From positions 143,218 to 207,217 of the forward strand of contig JAAYOC010000021.1 in the NCBI GenBank assembly GCA_012520505.1: a DNA stretch of 64,000 nt. Reading direction: 5' to 3'. Source of the stretch: Oscillospiraceae bacterium. GTDB taxonomy: Bacteria > Bacillota > Clostridia > Oscillospirales > Acutalibacteraceae. Each line of letters opens with the position of its first letter. The stretch's first letter is position 1. This document shows positions 16,321 to 26,323 of this stretch, one piece after another. The notes beneath the pieces are model-generated. The model saw only the letters and a program-made list of their open reading frames with translations. It was not told the DNA's origin and ran no database searches. A program made the position numbers and the translations under genes.

Positions 16321-19300
16321 ATGGAAACAACACGTACAAATGTAGTTGTTGAAAAAACAACTCCGGCAAATCATTTGTCTGACAAGTTTAGGGTTGTAAA
16401 AATCCAACGTACTTGTGTACATGACGGACCTGGAATTCGTACCACCGTATTTTTTAGCGGGTGCGGACTTAGATGTCTTTGGTGTCAAAACCCGGAATCA
16501 TTGTTGATAAATGATAATCCAAATGCCGAGGATTACTCTGTGGATGACATAATGCAGGTAGTTAATCGTGATAAAGATTATTATGATGCAACGAACGGTG
16601 GAGTTACTTTAAGTGGAGGAGAGCCTCTCTTACAAAATTCAAATTTACTTGTTGAACTTCTTTCAAGGTTAAGAAAAGAAAAAATAAATACAGCTGTTGA
16701 AACAACACTTAATGTACCGTGGGAAGCAGTGGAAAAGGTTATTCCATATGTTGATGTTTTCTTTGTTGATATAAAGACAGCAGGCGATGAAGAACAACAT
16801 AGAAAGCTTACCGGTAATGATGGAAAGCTTATTAAAGAAAATATTGAAAAGCTTGTAGAGACTGAAGCAAAGATTAACTTTAGAATGGTTATGGTTCCTG
16901 GACTTAATGATACTGAGGATCAGATAGAGAAAGTGTCAAATCTTTTGAAATCTGTAGGTTATGACAGGATAGAACTTCTAAAATACAATAACATGTATGA
17001 AGAAAAGGCAGTGAAATTTAATCTTGATATTCCAAAACTTAACATTACTGAAGAACAGGCAGAAACTGCTATTAAACATGGACTTGAGACATTTAAGAAA
17101 AATGGAATAAATGCAGTTTATGTTAAGTTAAATATAATTGGAAGAACTGCAACATATACACAGAGAGTTCTTGATATACAGCAAGATATAAGAGATGCCG
17201 GAAGAGCACTGTGCATGGAAGTTAGTAAGCTTAAAACAAGATATTACAGAAAGAACGGTTTTGATAAGCCAACACCTATTCACAGGTCGGAAAGACTTAA
17301 ATATGTTTTGGAAAACAAATCTGTAATAGTTTGGCCAAAAGAGCTCCTTGTCGGAAACTTTACGGCAAAGAGATGCGCAGGTCAGGTTTGGGAAGAACAA
17401 TATGGTGTTCTTGATGTAAGCTTTTTGTATAAAATAAACCATCAAACACCGGTATCTTTTAAATGTCCTTTAAAGGATAGACTTTACTTTTATACACGCA
17501 TAATGCCTTTCTGGATTCCACATAGCCTTTTGCTTAAGGTTAATACAAAAATTTCAGATTTTATTGCTATGCTTGGGCGTTCTTCTGAAATGATAGCAGG
17601 CTTCCAAAACAATATGGCAGCAATAGCTCATTTTATCCCAAATTATGACAGAATACTTGAACTTGGAACAACCGGTCTTATAGAAGAGTTAAAGCAAACT
17701 GCAAAAGAACATCCGGAAAATAATCAGGATTTCTATAAAGGCGCAATAATGGGATTAGAAGCTCTTGCAAATTGGGCTGATAGGTATGCAGCTGAGTTAA
17801 AACGCCTTGCAGGAATTGAAAAGGATGAAAAGCGTAGGGCGGAGCTTGAAAAAATGGCTGAAATTTGCCAGAGAGTTCCTAGATATCCTGCACGCACATT
17901 CCATGAAGCTCTTCAAAGCATTATTTTCCTTCAAATAGCAATTTGCCAAGAAGCATATGAAAATGCGGTTTCATTTGGACGCATGGATCAGATACTTTAT
18001 CCATACTATAAAGCAGACTTAGATGCAGGAAGAATAACATATGATGAAGCAAAAGAGCTCTTATGCTTATTTGTACTTAAGATGGATGAGTGTATATTGG
18101 TAAACGATGGAGATTCGTTGCTCAATATCGCAAAACTTTTTGAAACGTTATCAACTGACCAGGCATTGACTTTTGGTGGTTGTGACAAGGACGGAAATGA
18201 TGCAACAAACGATATAACATACATGTTTATTGATGCTTGTGAGCTTCAGCCGCTTGCAATTAACATGTGTGCACGGATTAATAAAAACAGTCCAGATAAG
18301 TATCTTGAAAGATTGGCAGAAATATATATCAATGGTTGTCCAATGCCGGAAATGTTTAGTGACGATATATATTTAGATGCTATTCCAAGGAAGCATGATA
18401 CAACTATTGAGAATGCAAGAAATTATGCTATCGTAGGTTGTGTTGAACCACTTGCATCAGACGACCATTTTGGAAATACTGATAGTGCGAATGTTAATGT
18501 TGTGCTTCCAATGCTTCAGGCAATAAAGGGTCAAAAGCATGATCTTTGGCATTATTCGAACAAGCAATATCTTGAAAATGTAGTAACAAGGTTTATTGAA
18601 TATGCTATTGCTCCTAAGAAAAAATGCCCATTCCTTTCTGCTATCACAAGAGCTAATGATAGAGCAATAGAAAAACGTAAAGTAAAGAGAGGAATGTATA
18701 AATACAATCCACCAACAAGTATGGAAGAAATTCTTGAAGCATATCAGGAAAGACTTAATGAACTTACAATATCAATACTTCTTGATCAACAAAAGATATT
18801 AGCTGCACTTGAAAAAAACTTTACAACACCAATGGCTTCCTCTTTGTTTAGAAATTGTGTTGCAACAGGTAAAGATGCATATGAAGGAGGCACTTTCTAT
18901 AGAAGCCATGGAATTCAGGCAGTAGGAATAACAGATGTAGCCGATTCACTTTATGCAATTGACGAACTTGTATTTAAGCAGAAGAAATATACATTGCTTG
19001 AAATAATAGAAGCGATTGACAGTAACTTTGAGGGTTCAAAAAATCAAAAAATAAGGGAAGATATTCTTGCAATTCCAAAATTTGGAGATGACTCTTGTCC
19101 TGAACCGGCAAAATGGGTTACAAAGGCAATGGAGATGTTCTGCAATGCTCTTGATGCCGTTCCAAATACTGATAAATACGGTGTTTATACGGCAGGTTAT
19201 TATGCGCTGAATGTAAATGATAGATATGGTCTTAAAACACAGGCACTTCCATCCGGCAGGTTAAAGGGAGTTCCACTTGCAAATAGTACTACTCCACATT

Positions 19301-19647
19301 ATGGAATGGAAGAATCAGATTTATTATCCTCGCTTAATGCTATGGCACAGGTTAACTTTAGAGATTTTGCTCCTAATGGAACGACAGCAACATTACATAT
19401 TGACTCTGCACTTTTCCCGGGAGAAGAAGGAATAAAAAATCTTGCGGCATTATTTAAAACATTCCTGACAAAAGGTGGAATGCAGTTCCAGCCTAATGTA
19501 ATAAGTAGGGAAATATTGATTGATGCCTATAACAATCCGGAAAAGTATAAGTATTTAATGGTTCGTGTTGCTGGTTATTGTTCATATTTCAATGAGCTTT
19601 CAGATGACTTGAAGAAAGTAATAATAAACAGAACTTGCTATGCATAA
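16321..19647 (+). CDS. Fused radical SAM activase plus glycyl radical enzyme (single polypeptide)
   Basis: A 1108-aa ORF joining both halves of a glycyl radical system. Residues about 22-270 are a radical SAM activase without the ferredoxin insert: HDGPGIRTTVFFSG, CGLRCLWC (Cys 48, 52, 55), GGE at 99-101 and VVMVPGLND-like strands. Residues about 275-1108 are a full PFL-like GRE: SFGRMDQILYPYY, DQALTFGG, thiyl/acid motif VGCVEP (Cys 707) and glycyl motif RVAGYCSYF (Gly 1085), 23 residues from the end. Activases are normally separate 240-310 aa proteins. The frame is continuous with no stop between the domains. The GCVEP motif fits eliminase/dehydratase or other non-PFL chemistry; the substrate is unknown. 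It has its own promoter and a strong terminator, so it is monocistronic. Confidence 0.93.
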   Translation: METTRTNVVVEKTTPANHLSDKFRVVKIQRTCVHDGPGIRTTVFFSGCGLRCLWCQNPESLLINDNPNAEDYSVDDIMQVVNRDKDYYDATNGGVTLSGGEPLLQNSNLLVELLSRLRKEKINTAVETTLNVPWEAVEKVIPYVDVFFVDIKTAGDEEQHRKLTGNDGKLIKENIEKLVETEAKINFRMVMVPGLNDTEDQIEKVSNLLKSVGYDRIELLKYNNMYEEKAVKFNLDIPKLNITEEQAETAIKHGLETFKKNGINAVYVKLNIIGRTATYTQRVLDIQQDIRDAGRALCMEVSKLKTRYYRKNGFDKPTPIHRSERLKYVLENKSVIVWPKELLVGNFTAKRCAGQVWEEQYGVLDVSFLYKINHQTPVSFKCPLKDRLYFYTRIMPFWIPHSLLLKVNTKISDFIAMLGRSSEMIAGFQNNMAAIAHFIPNYDRILELGTTGLIEELKQTAKEHPENNQDFYKGAIMGLEALANWADRYAAELKRLAGIEKDEKRRAELEKMAEICQRVPRYPARTFHEALQSIIFLQIAICQEAYENAVSFGRMDQILYPYYKADLDAGRITYDEAKELLCLFVLKMDECILVNDGDSLLNIAKLFETLSTDQALTFGGCDKDGNDATNDITYMFIDACELQPLAINMCARINKNSPDKYLERLAEIYINGCPMPEMFSDDIYLDAIPRKHDTTIENARNYAIVGCVEPLASDDHFGNTDSANVNVVLPMLQAIKGQKHDLWHYSNKQYLENVVTRFIEYAIAPKKKCPFLSAITRANDRAIEKRKVKRGMYKYNPPTSMEEILEAYQERLNELTISILLDQQKILAALEKNFTTPMASSLFRNCVATGKDAYEGGTFYRSHGIQAVGITDVADSLYAIDELVFKQKKYTLLEIIEAIDSNFEGSKNQKIREDILAIPKFGDDSCPEPAKWVTKAMEMFCNALDAVPNTDKYGVYTAGYYALNVNDRYGLKTQALPSGRLKGVPLANSTTPHYGMEESDLLSSLNAMAQVNFRDFAPNGTTATLHIDSALFPGEEGIKNLAALFKTFLTKGGMQFQPNVISREILIDAYNNPEKYKYLMVRVAGYCSYFNELSDDLKKVIINRTCYA

Positions 19648-19654
19648 AAATGAA

Positions 19655-19686
19655 GAGAGATATCCAAAAGGGATATCTCTCTTTTT
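19655..19686 (+). terminator. Intrinsic terminator of the fused GRE gene
   Basis: GAGAGATATCC pairs with GGATATCTCTC, followed by TTTTT, 7 nt after the stop codon. Confidence 0.95.
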
Positions 19687-19720
19687 AATTGTAGCATTTA
19701 TGGATTTTTACGTTGAAAAT

Positions 19721-19825
19721 TACAAGCAAAAATACAAGCAAAATATTTAAGCAAAATACAAGCAAAAATACAAGCAAAATATTTAAGTAAAATATAAGCA
19801 AAAATATTGAGCAAGTATTAAGTAA
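19721..19825. repeat. TACAAGCAAAA-type tandem repeat array
   Basis: About eight copies of a 11-14 bp unit (TACAAGCAAAA, TTTAAGCAAAA and variants), in a higher-order arrangement of roughly 36 bp repeated twice. It lies between the fused GRE terminator and the next gene. No ORF crosses it. Confidence 0.75.
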
Positions 19826-19923
19826 CAGAGAATAACAAGATTGTATAAAGGGTTCATCTTGTTTACATAGAAAATGTGTGGTAGACTTGCACTGTAATCA
19901 TAGTTTTTTGAGGAGGTTTGTCA

Positions 19924-20466
19924 ATGAAGAAAATAAACACATTTTTTAAAGAAAAGTTTAAGGCTGTACATATTGTAATTCTTGCAGTAATCACTGTTTT
20001 AATTCTTGCAGTAATGAATCTTTATCTTATTCCAACAATACAGGAGACGGCGAAAATTTACGGGTACAAAATGCTTGACCTTTATACATTTGGGTATTCT
20101 ATGGAAGAAGTTCAAGGACTCATTGAAAATCTCTCTGATAGGCAGCTTTACTTATACAAGTTTGTTCAGCTTCCTCTTGATATGGTTTTTCCAATTTTTT
20201 ATACACTTTTATTTGTTGCAATTCTTTCAAAATTTGGAAATGAAAATGGAAAGCTTCTCATTTTACCATTTGCACTGTTTATTTTTGATTATTGTGAGAA
20301 TGTATTGAGCTTTATTATTTTAAGTACAGGTGCAAACCTAAATGCAGTCGTGTGTGTGTTGGCTTCATTTGCGACTATATTTAAGAGTATTTTTCTTAAT
20401 GCAACAATTCTTATCTCTCTAATTCTTTTTATTGTAAAAATTTTTAAGAAGAGAAAATCGAAATAA
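19924..20466 (+). CDS. Membrane protein of unknown function (four TM helices)
   Basis: A 180-aa protein with predicted TM helices at about residues 17-40, 82-102, 107-128 and 140-170, and a positively charged C-terminus (KIFKKRKSK). A 45-residue loop after TM1 (YGYKMLDLYTFGYS) is probably outside. I do not recognise the family. The ATG at 19924 follows GAGGAGG, so the track's TTG start at 19918 is not needed. It appears to be a single-gene unit ahead of the LDI-like/copA group. Confidence 0.7.
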   Translation: MKKINTFFKEKFKAVHIVILAVITVLILAVMNLYLIPTIQETAKIYGYKMLDLYTFGYSMEEVQGLIENLSDRQLYLYKFVQLPLDMVFPIFYTLLFVAILSKFGNENGKLLILPFALFIFDYCENVLSFIILSTGANLNAVVCVLASFATIFKSIFLNATILISLILFIVKIFKKRKSK

Positions 20467-20552
20467 TTATGCAATCAATATTCCTTGATTGGTATTTCGT
20501 ATCTGTAAGATATCTTTACACTTTAGCTGTTAATACTTTGTAAAAGTGTATC

Positions 20553-20561
20553 TGTTATAAT
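20553..20561 (+). promoter_or_regulatory. Extended -10 promoter element
   Basis: TGTTATAAT matches an extended -10 (TGnTATAAT) without a good -35. It would start a transcript near 20568, just before the small ORF at 20605 and the LDI-like gene. Confidence 0.45.
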
Positions 20562-20604
20562 GTATATATGCATACTTTAATTTTTAGAAAAATGGGGTGT
20601 TTTT

Positions 20605-20823
20605 ATGTATCCATGTTGCGTTATTATTGCCTTGATTTTTCTTAAGCTTTGGGGGGCCGAAGATAAAGCAAAAATATTTATAAATTATATTAAAAAATCA
20701 ATCAAGTACAGGGGAAAAGAAAAAGTAAGTTTAAAAGAGGAATTTAAGAAAAATTCGGCTTTTAAAGATAAGTATGATAAGGGGAGGTATACAGATGGAA
20801 GAACGCAAATTATCAATTTATGA
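20605..20823 (+). CDS. Small membrane-anchored protein (hypothetical)
   Basis: A 72-codon ORF with an N-terminal hydrophobic stretch (YPCCVIIALIFLKLW) and a strongly charged tail rich in Lys and Glu. A GGGGTG site precedes the ATG, and the promoter element at 20553 is well placed. It overlaps the start of the next gene by 29 nt in another frame. It may be a genuine small protein or simply the leader of the following gene. No family recognised. Confidence 0.4.
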   Translation: MYPCCVIIALIFLKLWGAEDKAKIFINYIKKSIKYRGKEKVSLKEEFKKNSAFKDKYDKGRYTDGRTQIINL

Positions 20824-22702
20824 AACGGATTTTGTTGATGGACCTGTTACTAAAAAACATAAAAAAATAGCATGGACTATTTATTTTATCTTTGCAGTCA
20901 TAGGTATGTTGCCAACTATTTTCAACCTAAGTTGGGGACTTCAGGTTGCTGGGTTAGGAATTGTTCTGCCCGGTGGCGGATTTTTAGCAATAGGTGGTGG
21001 CTTAGGAGTTCTTTATTTTGTTATAACTATCATTTTGATGGTGGTTATCGGGTTAGGTCTTTGGTGGGGAACAGGAAATCAATTGGCTCCCTTTTTTGTC
21101 TGGATTCTTGCAGACATACTAGCATGTACAGTTTTTTTACGTGATCCTATATGGGGTAATATTGGTATATATGCCGTCGTAATAATTGTATTTTTATATT
21201 TTTTGACAGGTCGAATAAGGAATAAAAGAGAATTAAAGAAGCAACTCCAAGAACAGAAAGAACGTTTAGAATTTTTCAAGACTGAAATACCGGCTGAAGA
21301 GGCGCTTGCAGAGCCTGAGGTAGAAGACGGCAAATTTGAATTGAATGAAAAACAATTAGCTCAGCAAAGATATTTGTTTGACACGGCATTTGCACCGTAT
21401 GGTGAATTTAAAGGTTTTACAAAAGTAAAATGGCCACAGTTTCCTACAACATCTATTCGTTATCAAATTAATCAGATGCTGAATACTATGCAACAAATAC
21501 AATGTCAGTACACTCCAAGCTTTCACGGATATGCTACGGAAGCACAAAGAAGGTTAATTAATCTTTTTCTGCATCCACGTGTCTGGAGCTATTGGAGATG
21601 GGAAAATTTATGGGGCGGAAATTTTATAATAGACGCAAATCCTATTGGGAAAGATAATGTAATGTTAACCGGTTTCTTTTTAATCAATGTGACTATGTAT
21701 ATGAAAAATACGGGAGATATGATTTATTCCGAACCGGGAAGTTTAGTTTTCAAAGATAAGAGACACCAATTTGATCATAGTGTACATACAATAGCTGATG
21801 CAATTGTTAAAAATTGGAACACCAATGACTACGTAGTTTATCCGTGCGAGCCAAATTGGAATTATTCATTATGCAATTGGAAAGCAATTCAGAGTATGGT
21901 TAATTATGACTCTCTGTTTAATTCTGATAAATGGTCAAAACACAAGCAAAAAGTAATGAACGGCTTTATTAATGAAATGACTCTGCCAAATGGCAGTTCG
22001 TATTTGTTTAAATCTACAAGAACAGGCTATGGTGTTAATCTTCCTGTATCTACGGCTGAAGGTTTTCAAATTTGTATGTATAACACGGTTGATCCATTAT
22101 TGGCAAGACAGACTTATGCCTTTTATAGAAGGGACACTTATAAGCGCAGTGAGGATGGAGAATTGATACTTAAAGCTATACCTTTTGACCATGGGGATTT
22201 ATCCATGACTTATGGAGATACGGTTGCTTTATCTATGTTCCCAGCTAAAGAAATGGGTGATACTGAAGCCGCTAATGCGTCATTGAAAGTATTAGAGGAA
22301 AAAGTTACACAAAGCATTGAAAACGGCGCAATACGTCATAATTGTTCAACTGAAGTAAATGCTTTGCTTTTGCAGGCATCAATTAATACAAGAAATGGCT
22401 GGAGAAGAGCAGTTATTGACGGTCCGGCAAAAAGCACTTTGACAGGTCCTTTATTGAGTGAGGTTTCCTACCCGGATGTTTTGGTTGCTAAAGCATTTAG
22501 CCATGGGGAAGATCTTGAATTGGTATTGTATCCTGGAGTTTCTGACGGTAAACAGAATCTTAAAATTAGCAGATTGGTTCCTGGACAGAAATATTTGATA
22601 AAAGAACAGAATATTTCATTTTTTGCAAACGAGAATGGTGTTGCTGAAATTGAAGTTTTAATTTCGGGACGTACTGAAATTACAATGATACCGGAGAAAT
22701 AG
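20795..22702 (+). CDS. Membrane-anchored linalool dehydratase/isomerase-like protein
   Basis: A 635-aa protein. Residues 1-150 hold four or five TM helices. A short coiled region ([17 protein letters not shown]) follows, then a soluble domain of about 440 residues. That domain contains [16 protein letters not shown], a C-x8-C pair matching the CEPN...C catalytic element of linalool dehydratase/isomerase (Cys170/Cys179 in the Castellaniella enzyme), preceded by [15 protein letters not shown] and [11 protein letters not shown] adds or removes water on a monoterpene alcohol and isomerises it. The substrate here is unknown and the membrane anchor is atypical for the characterised enzyme. The start at 20795 follows GGGGAGGT. 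copA begins 2 nt after its stop. Confidence 0.7.
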   Translation: MEERKLSIYETDFVDGPVTKKHKKIAWTIYFIFAVIGMLPTIFNLSWGLQVAGLGIVLPGGGFLAIGGGLGVLYFVITIILMVVIGLGLWWGTGNQLAPFFVWILADILACTVFLRDPIWGNIGIYAVVIIVFLYFLTGRIRNKRELKKQLQEQKERLEFFKTEIPAEEALAEPEVEDGKFELNEKQLAQQRYLFDTAFAPYGEFKGFTKVKWPQFPTTSIRYQINQMLNTMQQIQCQYTPSFHGYATEAQRRLINLFLHPRVWSYWRWENLWGGNFIIDANPIGKDNVMLTGFFLINVTMYMKNTGDMIYSEPGSLVFKDKRHQFDHSVHTIADAIVKNWNTNDYVVYPCEPNWNYSLCNWKAIQSMVNYDSLFNSDKWSKHKQKVMNGFINEMTLPNGSSYLFKSTRTGYGVNLPVSTAEGFQICMYNTVDPLLARQTYAFYRRDTYKRSEDGELILKAIPFDHGDLSMTYGDTVALSMFPAKEMGDTEAANASLKVLEEKVTQSIENGAIRHNCSTEVNALLLQASINTRNGWRRAVIDGPAKSTLTGPLLSEVSYPDVLVAKAFSHGEDLELVLYPGVSDGKQNLKISRLVPGQKYLIKEQNISFFANENGVAEIEVLISGRTEITMIPEK

Positions 22703-22704
22703 AT

Positions 22705-24834
22705 ATGAAAACTGTTAGCTATTTTATTGAAGGGATGTCTTGTGCTGCATGTAGCATTAGACTGGAGTCGGTATTAAGCGAAGCGGATGGTGTTAAATCC
22801 GTAAATATTTCATTGACAGAAAATAATGCAATAATAATATTTGATGAAACGGTTACTTCTGAAACTGAATTAAAAAATATAATTTCAAATATTGGGTATA
22901 AAGCAATTGATAATACGTATGATTCTGATTCGGCAGATAGAAAGCAAAAAATAAAAACCTTATTTTCTAAAGCATTTTTATCTTTTATTTTGACACTTCC
23001 TTTAACAACGGATGTTTCGGTATATCTTAAAATAATTCTTGCTTCAGTAGTTCAGTTTTATATTGGAAAAGTATTTTATTCGGATGCACTTAAAGGACTG
23101 CGTAGTAAAGCGATTAATATGTCATTTATGGTTGCACTAAGTACAACTTGTGCTTATTTGTACAGTTTATATTGGGCTTTGAAGGGAGATTTATCTCATA
23201 TATACTTTGATTCATCCGCAATTGTGATAACAATGGTATTGACCGGGCGTTTGATAGAAGCAAAAGTTAACGAAGGGTCACAATCTGTATTGGAGGCACT
23301 TTTAAAGCGTGCCCCTAAAACCGCATGTCGGATTGATGAAAATGGTGAAAATATCGTTGCAGTAGAAGATATTATTCTTAGAGATATCTTGATTGTAAAA
23401 TCAGGAGAAAAAATCCCGCTTGACGGGATAATAGTAAGTGGCGACGCTTGTGTTGATGAATCAATGTTGTCGGGAGAAAGTCTTCCGGTTGAAAAGGAAG
23501 TTGGAGATAAAGTATTTTCCGGTACAATCAATACCCAAGGGGTTTTTCATATGGAAGTTACTTCTACCACCGACGATACGATTTTATCTGAAATTATTTC
23601 AGCGGTAAGTCTTTCTTTGTCAGATAAAGGTGAAATTCAAAGAATTACTGACAGAATAGTTGGATATTTTTGTCCGGCAGTTATTCTTATTGCGGTAATA
23701 ACTGCGATTATATGGTATGTTTGGATTGACCCTAAAAATCCTTATTTGGCACTAAATAATTTTATGAGCGTAATAGTAGTTGCCTGTCCATGTGCTTTAG
23801 GTATAGCAGCTCCGATTTCTATATCTGCCGGAATCGGACTTGCAGCAAAGCGAGGAATAATCATTAAAGGTGGGCAACATATTGAAAAATTGTCGCAAAT
23901 TACATCAGTTGCGTTTGATAAAACAGGTACTCTTACAAACGGAAAGTTTGAAATTACTGATATATTAGTAATGAATGATTCTTCACCTGAAGAATTGATT
24001 TTGAATGCGGCGATTGCAGAAAAACATTCATGTCACCCTTTGGCGGAAGCGGTAATTCGCTATTTTGGAGAAGATCCGGACAAAATTCCTGAACCGGATA
24101 GTGTCACAACAGTCACAGGTAAAGGTATTATTGCAAAAATAAAATCCAATGAAATTGTCATTGGAAATCCTAATTTTGCCAGGGAACATGGTGCAGATAA
24201 AGAAGATCTCGAAAAAATTTTATCACACTTATCTAATGAAATTAAAACGTCACTGATTATCCTGAAAAACAATATTATTCAAGGTGCAATATTTTGCCAA
24301 GATAGCATTCGTAAAGAATCGTATTCGGCGATAGAACTTCTTGAAAGTATGGGCATTGAATTCTACATGCTTACCGGAGATAATGAAATTGTTGCCGAGG
24401 CAATAAGTAAAGAACTCGGGATAAAAGAATATTATGCAGGTGTTTTACCACAAGGTAAAGCTGAAATTGTTAAGAAAAAAAGTCATGACGGACATCTTTC
24501 AGCTATGGTCGGCGATGGTATTAATGATGCAATTCCTCTTTCTGAAGCGGATATCGGATTTGGAATTGGTGGACATACTGATATTGCGTGCGAAGCAGCA
24601 GACATTATCATAATGGATGGCGATGTGTCAAAAGTTCCTGCTTGCATTTCCATTGGAAAGGCAACTACTAAAAATGTTTATCAAAATCTTTTCTTTTCTT
24701 GCATTTATAATGTTGTTGCGATTGGTATTGCTGCATGTGGTTTACTTAATCCGGCTGTTGCGGCGATTTCAATGTCTCTTAGTTCAATATCCGTTGTTTC
24801 AAATGCAAAACGAATGGAGAGGTTTAAATTATGA
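22705..24834 (+). CDS. copA: Copper-translocating P-type ATPase
   Basis: A 709-aa P1B-type ATPase exporting Cu(I) from the cytoplasm. It has one N-terminal heavy-metal domain (GMSCAAC), the metal-channel CPC in [11 protein letters not shown], the phosphorylation site DKTGTLT, the HP motif (SCHPLAEA), the nucleotide-site GDGIND, and the TGES-like actuator loop ([11 protein letters not shown]). Membrane segments flank these in the usual P1B order. The length is slightly below that of two-HMA CopA proteins. It lies 2 nt after the LDI-like gene and overlaps the next membrane-protein gene by 4 nt (ATGA), so the three are co-translated. Confidence 0.93.
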   Translation: MKTVSYFIEGMSCAACSIRLESVLSEADGVKSVNISLTENNAIIIFDETVTSETELKNIISNIGYKAIDNTYDSDSADRKQKIKTLFSKAFLSFILTLPLTTDVSVYLKIILASVVQFYIGKVFYSDALKGLRSKAINMSFMVALSTTCAYLYSLYWALKGDLSHIYFDSSAIVITMVLTGRLIEAKVNEGSQSVLEALLKRAPKTACRIDENGENIVAVEDIILRDILIVKSGEKIPLDGIIVSGDACVDESMLSGESLPVEKEVGDKVFSGTINTQGVFHMEVTSTTDDTILSEIISAVSLSLSDKGEIQRITDRIVGYFCPAVILIAVITAIIWYVWIDPKNPYLALNNFMSVIVVACPCALGIAAPISISAGIGLAAKRGIIIKGGQHIEKLSQITSVAFDKTGTLTNGKFEITDILVMNDSSPEELILNAAIAEKHSCHPLAEAVIRYFGEDPDKIPEPDSVTTVTGKGIIAKIKSNEIVIGNPNFAREHGADKEDLEKILSHLSNEIKTSLIILKNNIIQGAIFCQDSIRKESYSAIELLESMGIEFYMLTGDNEIVAEAISKELGIKEYYAGVLPQGKAEIVKKKSHDGHLSAMVGDGINDAIPLSEADIGFGIGGHTDIACEAADIIIMDGDVSKVPACISIGKATTKNVYQNLFFSCIYNVVAIGIAACGLLNPAVAAISMSLSSISVVSNAKRMERFKL

Positions 24835-25610
24835 AAGATAAAAAATTTAGTGCTTTTGAAGTTGCTACAACGATTCTAGCTTTGGCAATAATTATTTTTT
24901 ATATTTGTCAATATGTAATCGGCTTTAACATAATTGGTTATATCTCACAATGGCTAAGCGGTAGGGGGATTATTCGTCCGGTACTTGATGAAAAAGTCAG
25001 CTATGGAATTATTTTTATGTATGGCATGCTAACGTCGATACATTGTATTGGAATGTGTGGAGGGTTTGTAATTGCTGTAACTTCTTGTGAAACAAAAAAA
25101 TCACGTATACTTGAAAATGTAAAATATCAGATATCAAGAGTTGTTTCATATAGTATCGTTGGTTTGGTCCTTGGAAGTTTTGGAAGTTTAATTTCATTGT
25201 CAACACGGGTACGTGCATATGTTCCAATAATTAGTGGACTGTTTATGTTAATTATTGGTTTATCAATTTTATTTGGAGGTTCTGCATTTCCCATTCCTAA
25301 ATTTTACTCTGAAAAGCTCGTTAAAATGAAGTCTGCTAATTCAATTGTAATGGGATTGCTTACCGGACTGCTTCCTTGTGCATCAATGCAATCTGTTCAG
25401 CTTTATGCACTTGCTACCGGTAATGCCTTAAGCGGAATGATGACGATGATGGTATTTGCGTTGGGTACAATTCCACTTCTTTTTCTATTTGGCGCACTTA
25501 ACGTAATTTTCGAAAAGAAAGGTTGGAAGTGGGTTTTACCATTCTCTGCTATTATTGTTATCGTTCTTGCAGTAAACATGATATTACGTGGGGTAAAAAT
25601 GTTGGCATAA
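24831..25610 (+). CDS. TauE/SafE-like (DsbD_2/UreH-type) membrane protein
   Basis: A 259-aa polytopic protein with about seven TM helices. The motif [12 protein letters not shown] after TM2 and [13 protein letters not shown] in a later helix are typical of the COG2836 sulfite exporter/DsbD_2-like family. Members are often next to CopA in copper-handling or cytochrome-assembly loci, and the HCxGMC motif may bind metal. The start overlaps the copA stop. A role in copper handling is inferred from position only. Confidence 0.82.
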   Translation: MKDKKFSAFEVATTILALAIIIFYICQYVIGFNIIGYISQWLSGRGIIRPVLDEKVSYGIIFMYGMLTSIHCIGMCGGFVIAVTSCETKKSRILENVKYQISRVVSYSIVGLVLGSFGSLISLSTRVRAYVPIISGLFMLIIGLSILFGGSAFPIPKFYSEKLVKMKSANSIVMGLLTGLLPCASMQSVQLYALATGNALSGMMTMMVFALGTIPLLFLFGALNVIFEKKGWKWVLPFSAIIVIVLAVNMILRGVKMLA

Positions 25611-25615
25611 TATGG

Positions 25616-25966
25616 TTAAATTTGTGGCTCATCATTGTTGTATGCTTCACGCATTTTATCATACTGAACATAGAGTTTTTGAACTTCATTTTCAAGCGTA
25701 TAGTAATGCATGATGTAAGGTATGAGAAGTATAGCTATAGCTATACATAAGAGTCCTGTGGTTTTTGATGGACTTATCAGCATTATTATAACTGAAATAA
25801 TTTCAAGAATTGCAAAAAGTGCTGTAACAATAAGATGAATAAGTCTTTCATGTTGAAAAAAAGAAATTTGAATTAGATGTTCTTCTATTAGTGTTTCCCA
25901 GTTACAATTTCCTTTTGATAGTAGAACATCAATTTTTTTTCGGTAAGTTAATAAACGCTTTTTCAT
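25616..25966 (-). CDS. Small membrane protein (hypothetical)
   Basis: A 116-aa protein with two adjacent TM helices (LIHLIVTALFAILEIISVIIML and GLLCIAIAILLIPYIMHYY) between charged ends. It is convergent with the copA operon (5 nt between stops) and has only a weak ribosome binding site (GGTGG). No family recognised. Confidence 0.5.
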   Translation of the reverse strand: MKKRLLTYRKKIDVLLSKGNCNWETLIEEHLIQISFFQHERLIHLIVTALFAILEIISVIIMLISPSKTTGLLCIAIAILLIPYIMHYYTLENEVQKLYVQYDKMREAYNNDEPQI

Positions 25967-26148
25967 AGTTTTACCACCATCCTATTTCTAAAATTGAAAT
26001 AACGACCATATTATAGCTGGCTCATTTCAATTTATCAACTAAACTTGAAACAAGCTGTCTGCCGCACTCGTTTTATTTTTAGATAGAGATGTTTGAAATA
26101 TGAAAACAAGAAAATCCCGCCTTGGAAATGACTCTGGGGCGGGCTTCG
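25967..26148. other. Intergenic region with terminator-like hairpin
   Basis: No gene is seen here. CCCGCC (26116-26121) and GGCGGG (26138-26143) can pair over a 16-nt loop, followed by CTTCGTCTTTT, a moderate terminator candidate on the plus strand. It lies directly upstream of the copA remnant. Confidence 0.5.
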
Positions 26149-26203
26149 TCTTTTAGTTCAATTTCAGTTGTATCAAATGCTAAGCGAATGGATAGATTTA
26201 AAA
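26149..26203 (+). pseudogene. Vestigial 3' end of a copA-like gene
   Basis: The plus strand reads [18 protein letters not shown], almost identical to the C-terminus of the CopA encoded at 22705 ([16 protein letters not shown]), yet there is no ORF upstream. DNA identity is clear but not perfect (for example TCAAATGCTAAGCGAATGGA versus TCAAATGCAAAACGAATGGA). The divergence fits an old copy of a P-type ATPase gene that was deleted except for its last codons. Confidence 0.75.
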
Positions 26204-26229
26204 TAAAAAAATCAATGGTAGACCTAGTA

Positions 26230-26258
26230 TTTACGTGAGTTTTGTGTTACCATATACT
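26230..26258 (+). promoter_or_regulatory. Candidate promoter for aldehyde dehydrogenase
   Basis: TTTACG and TATACT are separated by 17 nt, giving a leader of about 60 nt before the ATG at 26324. Confidence 0.45.
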
Positions 26259-26323
26259 ATGCAATTAAACATAATTGTATCTGATTATGTCTAATTCACA
26301 CAAATACAAAAGGAGGTACAGCG

